64,000 nt of DNA from a virus. Positions 16,592-26,109 of the stretch are shown here, in pieces. The translations under genes and the position numbers were made by a program. Location: positions 62,001 through 126,000 of the IMG/VR virus record IMGVR_UViG_3300040796_000034, one strand, 5' to 3'. The notes under the pieces are model-generated. The model saw nothing but the letters and a program-made list of their open reading frames with translations, was not told where the DNA came from and ran no database searches. The stretch's first letter is position 1. Every line of letters starts with the position of its first letter.

Positions 16592-18298
16592 TTAATTAAA
16601 AATATTTCTCCTACTTTTTATGACTTTTTCCGTTCGGTAAATATCTGTAAGAGATGTATTGTTAGGTAAGAAGTTAAAATCACTTCCTACTAAACTTCTA
16701 GTAATTTGTTTAGGGTATATTGATGTTGCATTTACATATTGACCTCCGGTTAAAGTAGGTACAAGGTTTTCTTCACCATATAAAACAGTGTAAATAAAAG
16801 CATCCATCAAATCATCATTTTTACAAAAAGGAAATGTAAGTAGTTGATTCTTTAGTTTTTTCACTAACGGTACAATCTTTTCATTAGGAAAAAATACTCT
16901 AAAATCTTGAAACACAGGTATAGTTGCTTGTAATCTTACTAATTTACTCTTACCGTATTTCCTAGATTTAATAGGTACAATACCTGGTACTTTATCTCGT
17001 AAAGCTGCAATAGTAGCAGGGCCTATAATCTCTTCTTCAATACACTTGGCTGACAAAGAATATTTCTTATCAAACATCTTAATAATATCTACAACTTCTT
17101 CAAACTCTAATCTTTCTTCAATCATATCCAATATCGTGTAACAGTATTTATCAATGTGTTTTCTAATACCTGTAACAACCATACCAGTGTAGTCATTGTT
17201 ATCTTCAGTTATATAAGACAAATCAGCACCCAGTATTATGTGGTCATATTCACTTGAAAGGGATAAAGCTGTTTGAAAGTATTGTACATTAACCACATTA
17301 CCTTTCTTCTTACCAGGGTTTTGTTGATACTGCTGTTCAAAAGTGATTGGTAGCTTATCGTTAGCTAGTTGGTTCTGTAAGGTCTGTAATTCTTTTTTTG
17401 TGTACAAGTCATCTACAAGAGGTTCCCCTATCGTTGTACGCCAATCTTTGAAATGTAAACTTGTTCTTGATTTACTTTCACCTGTATAAAGAAAAGGTAA
17501 ATTAAGATGTTCCCATTCACCTGTCTCTACAAGAAAACCAGCAGGGTCGTCTTCAGCTAGTCTTTGCATGATAAGGATTATGACCTTATCAGGACTATCG
17601 TGGTTAATACGAGTGAATACAGTGCTAATAAGGTCGTCAATAACACGCTTTTTAGTTTTCGTACTGTTAGCATGGGCGGCTTTTAACGGGTCATCTATGA
17701 TAATAAAGTCAGCACCAAAGCCTGTAATAGTTGCACCTAGACCAGCGCTGTATCTATACCCTTCATAGTTGTTAAGGTAAAAATCTTCAGTAGATTTCTT
17801 AATGACAACTTTCTCTTTTCTCTTCTTTCTTACTCCCGCAATATCATCTAACTCTTTATACTCTTCTGATTCGATAAGCATCTTAGTCTTTAAACTAGCA
17901 TTCTTAGCAATCATATCTGAGTAAGAAACTGAAATGATTTTCTTTTCCGGGTTATGTAAGTGAATATAAGCAGGTAAATAGATTGAGGTATATAAAGTCT
18001 TACCTAATCGCGGCATAATATTAATGACCAGTCGTTTGATACCTCCGTCTATCGTTGCTTGTAAATGTTCAACCAGGACTTCTATAGCTTTTCTCTCTAC
18101 AAAACTATTCTCTCCATAACGACTGTTAAACATATAACGACTGAAGCTATAAAGATTTTCTAATGCAGATAACTTAGATTCAATTGCTAATAGTTGTTTT
18201 AGTCTTTTATCTCTGTACAACAACTGTTTCTTTTTATCTTCAATCTCTTTATATTTATCAGTCTTTATTATTCGACTTTCCAGAGTCTTCCCTTTCAT
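16592..18298 (-). CDS. terL: Terminase large subunit
   Basis: 568 residues, normal length. ATPase: Walker A-like MPRLGKT at 95-101, Walker B FIIIDDP at 198-204 and coupling motif ILIMQRLAEDDPAG at 241-254. Nuclease: ILGADLSY with Asp359, acidic IEEE around 420-423, and NDDLMDAF at 494-501 with Asp499. All the RNase-H-fold acidic residues expected are present, so packaging and headful cleavage activity is likely intact. It lies directly upstream of the MuF gene with no portal between, which is unusual. Confidence 0.9.
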   Translation of the reverse strand: MKGKTLESRIIKTDKYKEIEDKKKQLLYRDKRLKQLLAIESKLSALENLYSFSRYMFNSRYGENSFVERKAIEVLVEHLQATIDGGIKRLVINIMPRLGKTLYTSIYLPAYIHLHNPEKKIISVSYSDMIAKNASLKTKMLIESEEYKELDDIAGVRKKRKEKVVIKKSTEDFYLNNYEGYRYSAGLGATITGFGADFIIIDDPLKAAHANSTKTKKRVIDDLISTVFTRINHDSPDKVIILIMQRLAEDDPAGFLVETGEWEHLNLPFLYTGESKSRTSLHFKDWRTTIGEPLVDDLYTKKELQTLQNQLANDKLPITFEQQYQQNPGKKKGNVVNVQYFQTALSLSSEYDHIILGADLSYITEDNNDYTGMVVTGIRKHIDKYCYTILDMIEERLEFEEVVDIIKMFDKKYSLSAKCIEEEIIGPATIAALRDKVPGIVPIKSRKYGKSKLVRLQATIPVFQDFRVFFPNEKIVPLVKKLKNQLLTFPFCKNDDLMDAFIYTVLYGEENLVPTLTGGQYVNATSIYPKQITRSLVGSDFNFLPNNTSLTDIYRTEKVIKSRRNIFN

Positions 18299-18596
18299 GT
18301 TTATAGCTCGGTAGTTTGTACAAGAGTTCTAAGTATTTTCTAGTGTCTTTTAACGAAAAGTTACTCTGTTTAAGGTATTGACATATATCAACAATATCCC
18401 AAGTAAGACCTTTCTTTTCCCAACAATCTAAATAACCTATTAGTACAGGTGATTTTAATACAGATAAAGAGTTGATATAGATGTTTATTCTACGCAACTC
18501 TCTATCGTATTCAATGTAACTATTCTTCAGTAGGCTGTGTAGCTTCTGTTTCTTTTTTGTTCTGGATATATGTTTGAGTAATGGATTTATATACAT
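18258..18596 (-). CDS. Small unknown protein between the HU-like and terL genes
   Basis: 112 residues, not recognised; mostly helical with a basic N-terminus. Its ATG at 18596 lies inside the HU-like gene (77-base overlap), and it overlaps terL by 41 bases. It ends in TGA followed directly by TAA. The position before terL is where a small terminase is expected, but it lacks a clear HTH, and a better candidate exists at 31.5 kb. Confidence 0.5.
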   Translation of the reverse strand: MYINPLLKHISRTKKKQKLHSLLKNSYIEYDRELRRINIYINSLSVLKSPVLIGYLDCWEKKGLTWDIVDICQYLKQSNFSLKDTRKYLELLYKLPSYKHEREDSGKSNNKD

Positions 18597-19275
18597 TATT
18601 AAAATCGGACAATCTTTGCTTGTCTCTTACCATTTTTTCTCGGTAGTTTGGATTATAAACATCTTTAGTAGTCTCTACAAACCCTTTATGGTATTCAAAA
18701 ACAAACTTAGCAGGATGGTATTTGTAAACGTTGCTTATAAGATAAACACCTCGGTCAACCTCTTCATTACTTTCAAAGCCACCAAAAGTTGCAGTTTTGT
18801 TTTCTGTATCGATGTCAATAATTTTTGCATTTGGAATTTCCTCTTGTACATCTTCTAACTTCTGCTGAATCTTTAGTATGAATCTCTTCTTATGTAATTC
18901 ACGAGCAAACTCTTCATACTCTTTTTTCTCAATTAACTTCCACCTATCGGGGTCTCTAGGAGTGTAAATAATATCTACCTCTTTTCTTTCATAGTCAGGT
19001 TCACCTCGATACACCTGTAAAGCACACCATTTAGTCCTTGCATCTTTCATTTTGTATGTACCGAATTTAGGGATATGATAATAGTTATATCCTTCATTAG
19101 TAAAACAATCAATTAGTACGTTCTTATAGGCAGATAATATTTTTCGTATCTCAGCAAGACTGAATTTAATACCCTGTCCATATAATATTGTCTGTATCTT
19201 TTTAATTAAATCCTCTTGAGTTAATTGTTTTTTCTCTATCTCAATTACTGTGGATTCTCTAGGTTCTTTTAGCAT
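18520..19275 (-). CDS. HU/IHF-like DNA-binding protein with long C-terminal extension
   Basis: 251 residues. Residues 18-85 follow the HU/IHF pattern: LTQEDLIKKIQTIL, a second helix AEIRKILSAYKNVLIDCF, then YHIPKFGTYKMKDART at 66-81, matching the 'lPGFGtFevreraAR' signature. Members bend or wrap DNA. At 251 residues it is much longer than HU (about 90); the rest is mixed beta with a Gln/Thr-rich end. It follows the 1478-residue gene by one base and precedes the packaging genes, so a role in packaged DNA or cos/pac site binding is plausible. Confidence 0.65.
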   Translation of the reverse strand: MLKEPRESTVIEIEKKQLTQEDLIKKIQTILYGQGIKFSLAEIRKILSAYKNVLIDCFTNEGYNYYHIPKFGTYKMKDARTKWCALQVYRGEPDYERKEVDIIYTPRDPDRWKLIEKKEYEEFARELHKKRFILKIQQKLEDVQEEIPNAKIIDIDTENKTATFGGFESNEEVDRGVYLISNVYKYHPAKFVFEYHKGFVETTKDVYNPNYREKMVRDKQRLSDFNNVYKSITQTYIQNKKETEATQPTEE

Positions 19276-19276
19276 T

Positions 19277-22200
19277 TTAAATTAATATTTGGTTGTGTAA
19301 CTCGTTGAGTGTATTAATTATCTTGTCTTCAATATCAACTAACTCATAGTAAGAGCCTTTATTAGGTGCTGTGACCTCGTTAGTTAAGTAGGATTTAAAA
19401 CCAATTAAATGACTTATCTCTGCTAAGAGTCTGTTCGGTGAAGGTCTTCCTTTAGGCCATCTACTTTTATTTGGTTCAATATCTATAAGAGCTTCTTCTA
19501 TTCCACCTTGAGGTATATTAGTCGGTATATCATAGCCATATTTAGTTTTTAAAGTTTCTTTTAATTCTAAATATCTTGTATGGATTTTAGTTTTAGATGC
19601 TCTAACATTCTCTAACTCTTTACTATTCTTTACATAATTTTTATAAGTAGATAATTTTTTCCCAAGAATTAATCTATCAACATCATCTCCTTTAATTTCA
19701 TGGTAGTTTTTTAACCACATAATTAAATCCATGTTAGGTATATTGTATTTTTTAGAAATCTTATCTATCTCATAAAAATTAACATTTAAGTCTCTATTTA
19801 CGGTTTTTATATTTTTTACACCGGGAAATAATTTTTTTAATTCTCGTATATCATCATCTGTATGAATGACTTTATTTTTGTAAGAAATATGTTTACCAAT
19901 AAACTCTTCATAAGCTTCGAGACTTTGTGGATATTTTGTTCGATTTTTTAAACCTTTGACAGTTTTTAAATAGGATTCAGTGAAAGATGTAATATCCTCT
20001 AGTTTTTGTGTATCTAATATAGCCTTCTTACTTTGTACAATCTCTTTAACTTTATCTAACGTTACAACGTCTTGGATAAGCTCGCTATTAGTTTCAATGT
20101 TTTTACCAAAACTCCTACCGAGTTCATGTCTTACATTATAAAGCTTTTTGTATGCTTTGATATCCTTACTAAGCTCCTTGTACTCTTTATCTAAACTTAA
20201 TACAGCATCATCGACTTTACCTTGTATCTTAGTTAAGTTAGTCTGTAACTCTTTAGAAGAAATTAAATCGTCATACCCGGCAAGCTTATTTTTATACCAC
20301 TGTAGATTAGCTTTTAGCGTTGACAACTCTTCGATATGAGTCTTTATCTTATTTCTACTGTTTACAAGCTTTTGGCGCGGTATATCGTCGGTATATTCTA
20401 ATATTTCACCTAAGACTCCTTTAACAGATGAACCTCCTTCATAAGGAACATACGTCTCGCTAATACTATCTTTAACTTTATTAAAAATCTTACTTCGTAC
20501 CCTGAAATAATTACGACCTACTTCCCCTGATTTTTTAGCACCTTCACCAGTAAAAGAGCCTAAAGCATTCATTTTTCTTAGTGAAGTAATGTAGGGGTTT
20601 GATTGCATATTAAATTGTGTAGTGGCTATATTTTCTAATACCTCAGTATCTCGTAAATGATTGACAAGGAATACATCTCCTACACCATCTTTCAATCTCA
20701 TATTTTTAAGAAAACTCTCTCTTTTCAAATATGTTGCAAATAATTTATTCAAAGCTTTTTCTGTATTAGCCTCTTCTTTAGCAATTTCTATAGCTAAGTC
20801 TTTACTTATATAGGAAAGTGTTTTATCTATCTCTTTCTCTATTTGAGGTATTCTTTTCTTAGCAAAGTCTTTAATCTCTTTATCTAGTTCAAGAAATTCG
20901 TTAAATCTTTGTGTTCTTTGTCTAATTAATATATCATCAGCTTGTATTCTAGCTTTTATATCTTTATCAACGGACTTAACTTTTTCATATTTACCTTGTA
21001 AATCTTTGTTAATAATCCTATTCTTAGGTAATCTATCAAGCCGTTCTTTAGTTTTCTCTAGTTCAAGAATCTTTTTCTCTAACTTATTTACATAGATATC
21101 TGATTGAACTAAGCCTTTAGAGCGTTCCTTAAGCCTTGTAACACGCTGAAAGACATCTAACCGACTCTTATCACCTAAACGACTTAACTCTTTCTCTAAA
21201 TCGCTTAAAATGGCTCTCTGGTGATTGCCTAGAATAGCTGTGTTCTCTTCTTTAAGCGTCAGTAAAGTTGAATCAATAACAGACTCTATTTTGTTTCCTT
21301 TATATTTCTTATTTAATAAGGACTCAATATCGTTAAGATTTTTCTCAAGATTCTTTCGATTGATACTCTTTACTTTTTCACGTTCTTTCTTTAATAATGT
21401 CAGTGAATCGTTGACTAGCTTTTGCTCATCTTTAATAAGTTGAGTAATTTCTTTACGTCTAAAACCGGAAGACGTGAAATAAGTATGGCTATATAAATCT
21501 TCAGAACTCTCTGCAAGCTTCTCAAAATAGTTTATATTAGTAGTTTCTTTTATTTCACCTAAAGAACTTCTCTTATTAAGGTTAATGTAATCGTCAATAG
21601 TATTTTCAATACTGTTAAGTCTTTTATCTACACGCTTACCACGATGGAGTAAATTCTTAAGTCTTAACGATTCATCTTGTATTTCTTTTGCCGCCGAAGA
21701 TAACCCCATTGTAAGTTTACCTTCTATACGACTAAATACATCAAGCCTTTGTTGAGCTACTGTTATTCTACGAGCGTTACTAAAAACAGGCTTTGTCTGT
21801 AGTATTCCAAAATTTTTAAAACTATTCTGGTCAATACTTTTCTGTACAGTACCAGAGACAATAAGATTGTTTTCAATAAGTTCTTTTGTAGAAACTATTT
21901 TAAGATTTTTTTTTTGAGAAATAGGTAAAAGTTTTGTATTGTCTATATTATTCTCAACCCAGTCTTTAAGTATCTGTTTTTGATACTGACTTTTTTGAGC
22001 TTCAATACTTTCTTCTGAAAGAACAATACCCTTATTTACTAATTCACTTTGTATTTTTCTGTAGTTAGCAGCTTTCCTGCTTAAGTCATTATATCTTTCA
22101 AGTAGTGAAATATCAATAGAAGGTTTTAACACTCTATTTTTTAATTTAGACTCGTAAGCTTGACTACCATACTTAAGGAGTTCATCATATATCTTAGGGT

Positions 22201-23713
22201 TTTGTTTGTACATCCTAAGACCTAAAAGATTTATTTCAGATTCTATTCTAGGTATGTTTTTTTCTAAAACAGTTTTCATACCAGTCTTTGCTTGTACAAG
22301 ATTTGAGTTATGTAATGAAGTAGCTTGACTTTGAATATAGTTCTTATTATTTAATAAAGTCATATAAGCTTCTATCTGTTTTTCTACTTTCACCTGTACG
22401 TTATCTAAGCTATTGTCAATACGAGTAATAGCTTCTACAGTGTTATCCGTTTGAGCAAAGTTTGTAGGTAAACCCTTAGTCTTAAAAGCTTGTTTAATAT
22501 CTAAATTATTCTGTATCTCTGGAATGTATTCATAAGTTTTTTTATCTGTATCAATTGCTCTTAAATTCTTTTTAATCTTTTCTAATACAGGGTCATCAAC
22601 ATCTTTTACTCGTATAATGACCTTACCAGAATTTCCAGATGCTACAGAATAACCGCTAATTTTATTCAGTAGAGTTTTAGTGAAAGTAGTATTCTTACTA
22701 TTTAAGTTAGTTAAGTTAGATATCTCAATAACACCTGTCTCAGGATTTAGTCCCGCATTAAAGAATCCTTCTAATTTTTCACCTGTACCTTTAGCTGAAG
22801 ATATAAAACCAACTTTTTTTGTGGTTAGTGAAGATGTAAAGGAGTTAAACTTTTCTATATCGGCGGCATCTGTACTCTTAAATAAAGATGCCAGTATATC
22901 GTCTTCAATAAATTTACCTCGAACCTTTCCTAGTTGTATAGATTCTGTCGGTAAAATATCGTCTAAAACTCTAGTGTTTAAACTCTTTAACTGTTTCTGT
23001 AAACGATTTCTTACTGACTCGCTCTTTGTAATGTCATCTGTAACAGCCTTTAATGCGCCTTCAACGTCAACTAAGACACCTTTGCCACCATCTTTAAGAT
23101 AACTCCCTTCAGTAAGTCTTATATTGACCTCTGAAAGGTCATCTGTGATTTGTTTAACTCGTGTAGTAACCTCTTGGTTACGACGGTTAGCTGCATTTAA
23201 GTTATTAAGTAAGTCTGCATTACTTTTAGATAATTCTTTAGCAGTAATCTCTTGCTTTTTTACCTGGTCAACTAATTTGTTATGTTGACTGAAGATATCG
23301 TCATACTGTCTAATTACTGTATCCTTTTCACTTTTAAGCTTTACAACATCATCTTGGAGAGACTTTACTTGAGAAGAGAGTATGTCTTTACTTTCCTTAG
23401 TAGCTTTACTTTTAGAAACCTTAGTTGATGTTTCCTTGACGACGTTATCTAGCTGGTCAATCTTTTTAGGTACATTACTTTTAAAGGTATTAGCCTTCAC
23501 TAGACCCTTAGACAAGGCAACACCTAAGACTGTAGTAGCTAAGACAACACTACCAATGGCAACTCCGGTAGCTAACTTAGATTTCTTTTTCTCTTCTTCA
23601 ATCTGTCGTCTATAAGAACCTACTTTACTTGCATTGACGTTTTGTATCTTACCTTTCACTAACCTGGTGTAGGCTTTTCTTTTATGAGCTTTAACCTTTT
23701 TGTCTCGTTTCAT
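19277..23713 (-). CDS. Giant coiled-coil protein with N-terminal membrane span
   Basis: 1478 residues, the largest gene in the window and first in the leftward block. Residues 1-46 are strongly basic (MKRDKKVKAHKRKAYTRLVK), 47-68 form a membrane segment (LATGVAIGSVVLATTVLGVA), and most of the rest is predicted coiled coil rich in Lys, Glu, Leu and Asn. No enzyme motif seen. Length and composition resemble phage internal core, ejection or tape-measure proteins, but it lies upstream of terL rather than in a tail cluster. I prefer an internal/ejection protein, by inference. Confidence 0.6.
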   Translation of the reverse strand: MKRDKKVKAHKRKAYTRLVKGKIQNVNASKVGSYRRQIEEEKKKSKLATGVAIGSVVLATTVLGVALSKGLVKANTFKSNVPKKIDQLDNVVKETSTKVSKSKATKESKDILSSQVKSLQDDVVKLKSEKDTVIRQYDDIFSQHNKLVDQVKKQEITAKELSKSNADLLNNLNAANRRNQEVTTRVKQITDDLSEVNIRLTEGSYLKDGGKGVLVDVEGALKAVTDDITKSESVRNRLQKQLKSLNTRVLDDILPTESIQLGKVRGKFIEDDILASLFKSTDAADIEKFNSFTSSLTTKKVGFISSAKGTGEKLEGFFNAGLNPETGVIEISNLTNLNSKNTTFTKTLLNKISGYSVASGNSGKVIIRVKDVDDPVLEKIKKNLRAIDTDKKTYEYIPEIQNNLDIKQAFKTKGLPTNFAQTDNTVEAITRIDNSLDNVQVKVEKQIEAYMTLLNNKNYIQSQATSLHNSNLVQAKTGMKTVLEKNIPRIESEINLLGLRMYKQNPKIYDELLKYGSQAYESKLKNRVLKPSIDISLLERYNDLSRKAANYRKIQSELVNKGIVLSEESIEAQKSQYQKQILKDWVENNIDNTKLLPISQKKNLKIVSTKELIENNLIVSGTVQKSIDQNSFKNFGILQTKPVFSNARRITVAQQRLDVFSRIEGKLTMGLSSAAKEIQDESLRLKNLLHRGKRVDKRLNSIENTIDDYINLNKRSSLGEIKETTNINYFEKLAESSEDLYSHTYFTSSGFRRKEITQLIKDEQKLVNDSLTLLKKEREKVKSINRKNLEKNLNDIESLLNKKYKGNKIESVIDSTLLTLKEENTAILGNHQRAILSDLEKELSRLGDKSRLDVFQRVTRLKERSKGLVQSDIYVNKLEKKILELEKTKERLDRLPKNRIINKDLQGKYEKVKSVDKDIKARIQADDILIRQRTQRFNEFLELDKEIKDFAKKRIPQIEKEIDKTLSYISKDLAIEIAKEEANTEKALNKLFATYLKRESFLKNMRLKDGVGDVFLVNHLRDTEVLENIATTQFNMQSNPYITSLRKMNALGSFTGEGAKKSGEVGRNYFRVRSKIFNKVKDSISETYVPYEGGSSVKGVLGEILEYTDDIPRQKLVNSRNKIKTHIEELSTLKANLQWYKNKLAGYDDLISSKELQTNLTKIQGKVDDAVLSLDKEYKELSKDIKAYKKLYNVRHELGRSFGKNIETNSELIQDVVTLDKVKEIVQSKKAILDTQKLEDITSFTESYLKTVKGLKNRTKYPQSLEAYEEFIGKHISYKNKVIHTDDDIRELKKLFPGVKNIKTVNRDLNVNFYEIDKISKKYNIPNMDLIMWLKNYHEIKGDDVDRLILGKKLSTYKNYVKNSKELENVRASKTKIHTRYLELKETLKTKYGYDIPTNIPQGGIEEALIDIEPNKSRWPKGRPSPNRLLAEISHLIGFKSYLTNEVTAPNKGSYYELVDIEDKIINTLNELHNQILI

Positions 23714-23739
23714 ATTTACCTGTACGTTAAACTTCTAGT
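23714..23739. promoter_or_regulatory. 26-bp divergent junction
   Basis: The leftward virion block (start 23713) and a rightward gene (start 23740) diverge here with only 26 bases between start codons. Any promoters must overlap coding sequence or the transcripts must come from further out. No classic promoter hexamers are visible in the 26 bases. Confidence 0.6.
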
Positions 23740-24114
23740 ATGATTAATAAAACTCAATTAATTAAATCAACTGTTAACTGTCCATATTATACACCGGACA
23801 AACATCTCTTAGCTGATATAGAGTATTCAGTAAGACTACCTGGATGTAATTACAAGTGTACACTCTTTATAGATTTAGATGTACAGAGTCTTGTAATCTC
23901 TGCTAAATATTATTTCACAGGAGACTTTATTCTTAAATATCTTCTACACACTTTTTGTAAAAAACTTTACAACAGGAGTATTAATGAAATACCTGATATT
24001 TATAAAGAGATATTGACTAATATACCCGAGTACCTAGATACAGAAACGTTTACTTACATTCAAGATAAACGTGGATACAAGACTTTTAGTTTATTAAATA
24101 AGCAGTTAACATGA
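23740..24114 (+). CDS. Hypothetical protein
   Basis: 124 residues, not recognised. Contains NCPYYTPDKHLLADIEYSVR and a hydrophobic-aromatic helix (ILKYLLHTFCKKLYN). First rightward gene after the divergent junction. Its TGA stop overlaps the next ATG (ATGA) and is followed two codons later by an in-frame TAA. Confidence 0.5.
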   Translation: MINKTQLIKSTVNCPYYTPDKHLLADIEYSVRLPGCNYKCTLFIDLDVQSLVISAKYYFTGDFILKYLLHTFCKKLYNRSINEIPDIYKEILTNIPEYLDTETFTYIQDKRGYKTFSLLNKQLT

Positions 24115-24554
24115 TTCAAGTAAAAGTTTTTGTACAAAAGACAATCGGAATAAGTAACCAAATTAAATTTATAGCACCTAAAGAAAATTTTGAAGTGATA
24201 GATAATAAAACAAAAGAGTCTTATTCTTTAAATTTTTATGATATTTTTCCTAATGAAGGAATTAGTAAATTATTAATTAGAAAGTATTTTACTTTTACAA
24301 AAATCCTATATAAGTTTAACAACAAGGAAATTAAAATTAACAATTGTGATTATGAGTTTGATAACGACAATTGGTTTGTTACAGATTTTGATGAAATGAA
24401 ACTTCTATTAGATTATTTTGGACAGTTTTTGTTTAAAGATATTGTTAAAGAAGTTAAAGAATTAGAGTTAAACGATTTTTATAAGGATATTGAAATAGAG
24501 TATGTTGGATTAACGATAAATAACTCTTACACATCAGTAAAAAAATATGATTAA
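24111..24554 (+). CDS. Tandem paralogue family, member 1
   Basis: 147 residues. Shares with the gene at 24953 an 'IKFIAxKExFEVIDxxTK' N-terminal segment and a 'DxxGxxLFxxIxKxxx...YKDIEIEYVGL' C-terminal motif (roughly residues 18-35 and 97-133). No known domain. Very AT-rich. Overlaps both neighbours by 4-8 bases, so the cluster is translated as an operon. Confidence 0.55.
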   Translation: MIQVKVFVQKTIGISNQIKFIAPKENFEVIDNKTKESYSLNFYDIFPNEGISKLLIRKYFTFTKILYKFNNKEIKINNCDYEFDNDNWFVTDFDEMKLLLDYFGQFLFKDIVKEVKELELNDFYKDIEIEYVGLTINNSYTSVKKYD

Positions 24555-24951
24555 ATCAGCTAAAAACCCAACTATTAAATATTTCGATACAATTCTTTAT
24601 GATGTACTAAAATACAACAGTCTAATCCTATTTCCAACAGAAGAGTCTGGTATCTGGGAGCCTATTACACTAAAAGAGTTAATGCCCGACGAATCTACTA
24701 TTTTTGAAGAGTTATTAGATAATTTTTCTCAGACAATTAATGACTTTGTTACAGATTACATGGAAATGGTAAAATCAAATAATGATTTTAAAAATTTTCC
24801 ACAAGCTACTTTAATAGACAATTATGCTAAATATCTTTTTAGTGATTTATATAGATATTTACGAGTACAACCAGGTTTTAAAAATGTGAAGGTAGAGTAT
24901 CGTGGATTTGATAAAAAATATTGTTATGAAAAAACTAGAGAGGTTAAATAA
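24547..24951 (+). CDS. Tandem paralogue family, member 2 (divergent)
   Basis: 134 residues. The C-terminal half (NYAKYLFSDLYRYLRV, then FKNVKVEYRGF) aligns with the 'LLFxxI...YKDIEIEYVGL' motif of the genes on both sides, while its N-terminus differs. Likely the most diverged copy of a triplication. Function unknown. Confidence 0.5.
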   Translation: MIKSAKNPTIKYFDTILYDVLKYNSLILFPTEESGIWEPITLKELMPDESTIFEELLDNFSQTINDFVTDYMEMVKSNNDFKNFPQATLIDNYAKYLFSDLYRYLRVQPGFKNVKVEYRGFDKKYCYEKTREVK

Positions 24952-24952
24952 T

Positions 24953-25372
24953 ATGATTAAAATACAAATAACAAAAACATTTGAAATAGATAACTTGATA
25001 AAGTTTATTGCGGCAAAAGAGTGTTTTGAAGTGATTGATTCAGTTACTAAGATATTTTACAATGTAAGTTTTAACGATATCTTTTCACAGGGTAGTGTAA
25101 GTCAATCATTAGTTTTAAAATATGAGACTTTCTTAAAAACGTTGAATAGGTTTAATGAAGGAATAATCTGTGTTGAGGAGGATAACGGTCCTGATGAAGA
25201 TAATTATTTAGGAGACCATTTTTTGTATTTACAAGATGATGAAGATTTAAAATACTTTATAGATGATTATGGAAATCTTTTGTTTAACGAGATTCAGAAA
25301 GATATAAGAGTTAAAGATGATTATAAAGATATTGAGATAGAGTATGTTGGTTTATCTGAAAGCTATAAATAA
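24953..25372 (+). CDS. Tandem paralogue family, member 3
   Basis: 139 residues from the ATG at 24953, one base after the previous stop; a start at 24902 would overlap the preceding gene by 50 bases. Best match to the gene at 24111: KFIAAKECFEVIDSVTK and YKDIEIEYVGL are shared. An insertion near residue 75 is acidic (EEDNGPDEDN). Function unknown. Confidence 0.55.
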   Translation: MIKIQITKTFEIDNLIKFIAAKECFEVIDSVTKIFYNVSFNDIFSQGSVSQSLVLKYETFLKTLNRFNEGIICVEEDNGPDEDNYLGDHFLYLQDDEDLKYFIDDYGNLLFNEIQKDIRVKDDYKDIEIEYVGLSESYK

Positions 25373-26022
25373 TGAAAAAATATAAATTTAGTAAAGGTTC
25401 TTTTAATTTTCACTTATCCAGTTTAAGTGTTAATATACCAAGTGGTTTAGCAGCCAAGTTGCGGCAAAAGAAAGCAGATTATGTACAAACTGTTGATACA
25501 GTGTTATCTTCTTTCACAGATGTTTATAAAGAGTCTTACGATGAAAGTAACGAAACTCAGGTTAGTAAAAACAAAGATGTACTGTATCTAGTTGAACTAT
25601 ATAACAAAGATTCAGAAGAATTAATACAAGAGGTCCAATCTTTATGTGAAATTGTAATTAAACATAAACGTCTTAAGGTACATCTTATTGGCAACAATAT
25701 TTCTATTGGGGATATCCTTCAAACATACGCTGAAGCTGTTGAAGTCGTAACCAGCGATACTTTAGATTGGTATAAGAAAAGTTTTCAGATAGATGAAGCT
25801 ATGACAGACTATCTTGATAAGCTTTCATATAAAGTCCTTATGTCTTTCCAAAAAGAATTTGGAGAGTTAACTAAACAAGGCTTTTTAACTAGAGAGTTTA
25901 TACGAAAAACAATTTCTTCTATAAGTGAAAGCAGTGAGTTATCAGAAAAAGAGTTTGCTTACTTAACTAATAAAGTTACTGAAGACTGGTGGTCTTACGT
26001 TAGACATTCTCTCGATAAGTAA
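25372..26022 (+). CDS. Helical hypothetical protein
   Basis: 216 residues, almost all predicted helix, no motif recognised. The ATG overlaps the previous stop (TAATG). Charged surface pattern with few Cys. The tandem paralogues upstream and this gene probably form one transcript. Confidence 0.5.
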   Translation: MKKYKFSKGSFNFHLSSLSVNIPSGLAAKLRQKKADYVQTVDTVLSSFTDVYKESYDESNETQVSKNKDVLYLVELYNKDSEELIQEVQSLCEIVIKHKRLKVHLIGNNISIGDILQTYAEAVEVVTSDTLDWYKKSFQIDEAMTDYLDKLSYKVLMSFQKEFGELTKQGFLTREFIRKTISSISESSELSEKEFAYLTNKVTEDWWSYVRHSLDK

Positions 26023-26109
26023 AATATCCGCCGCCAGAATGCCCGTTAAGGCTATGTAAACTTGTTTGATGATAATTATTTCACGATAGTTCTTTTAAAG
26101 GTTTTAAAT

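Noticed and set aside
18258-18596. Small terminase next to terL
   Set aside because: Position is right but there is no HTH or TerS-like motif. The gene at 31468-32127 fits better.
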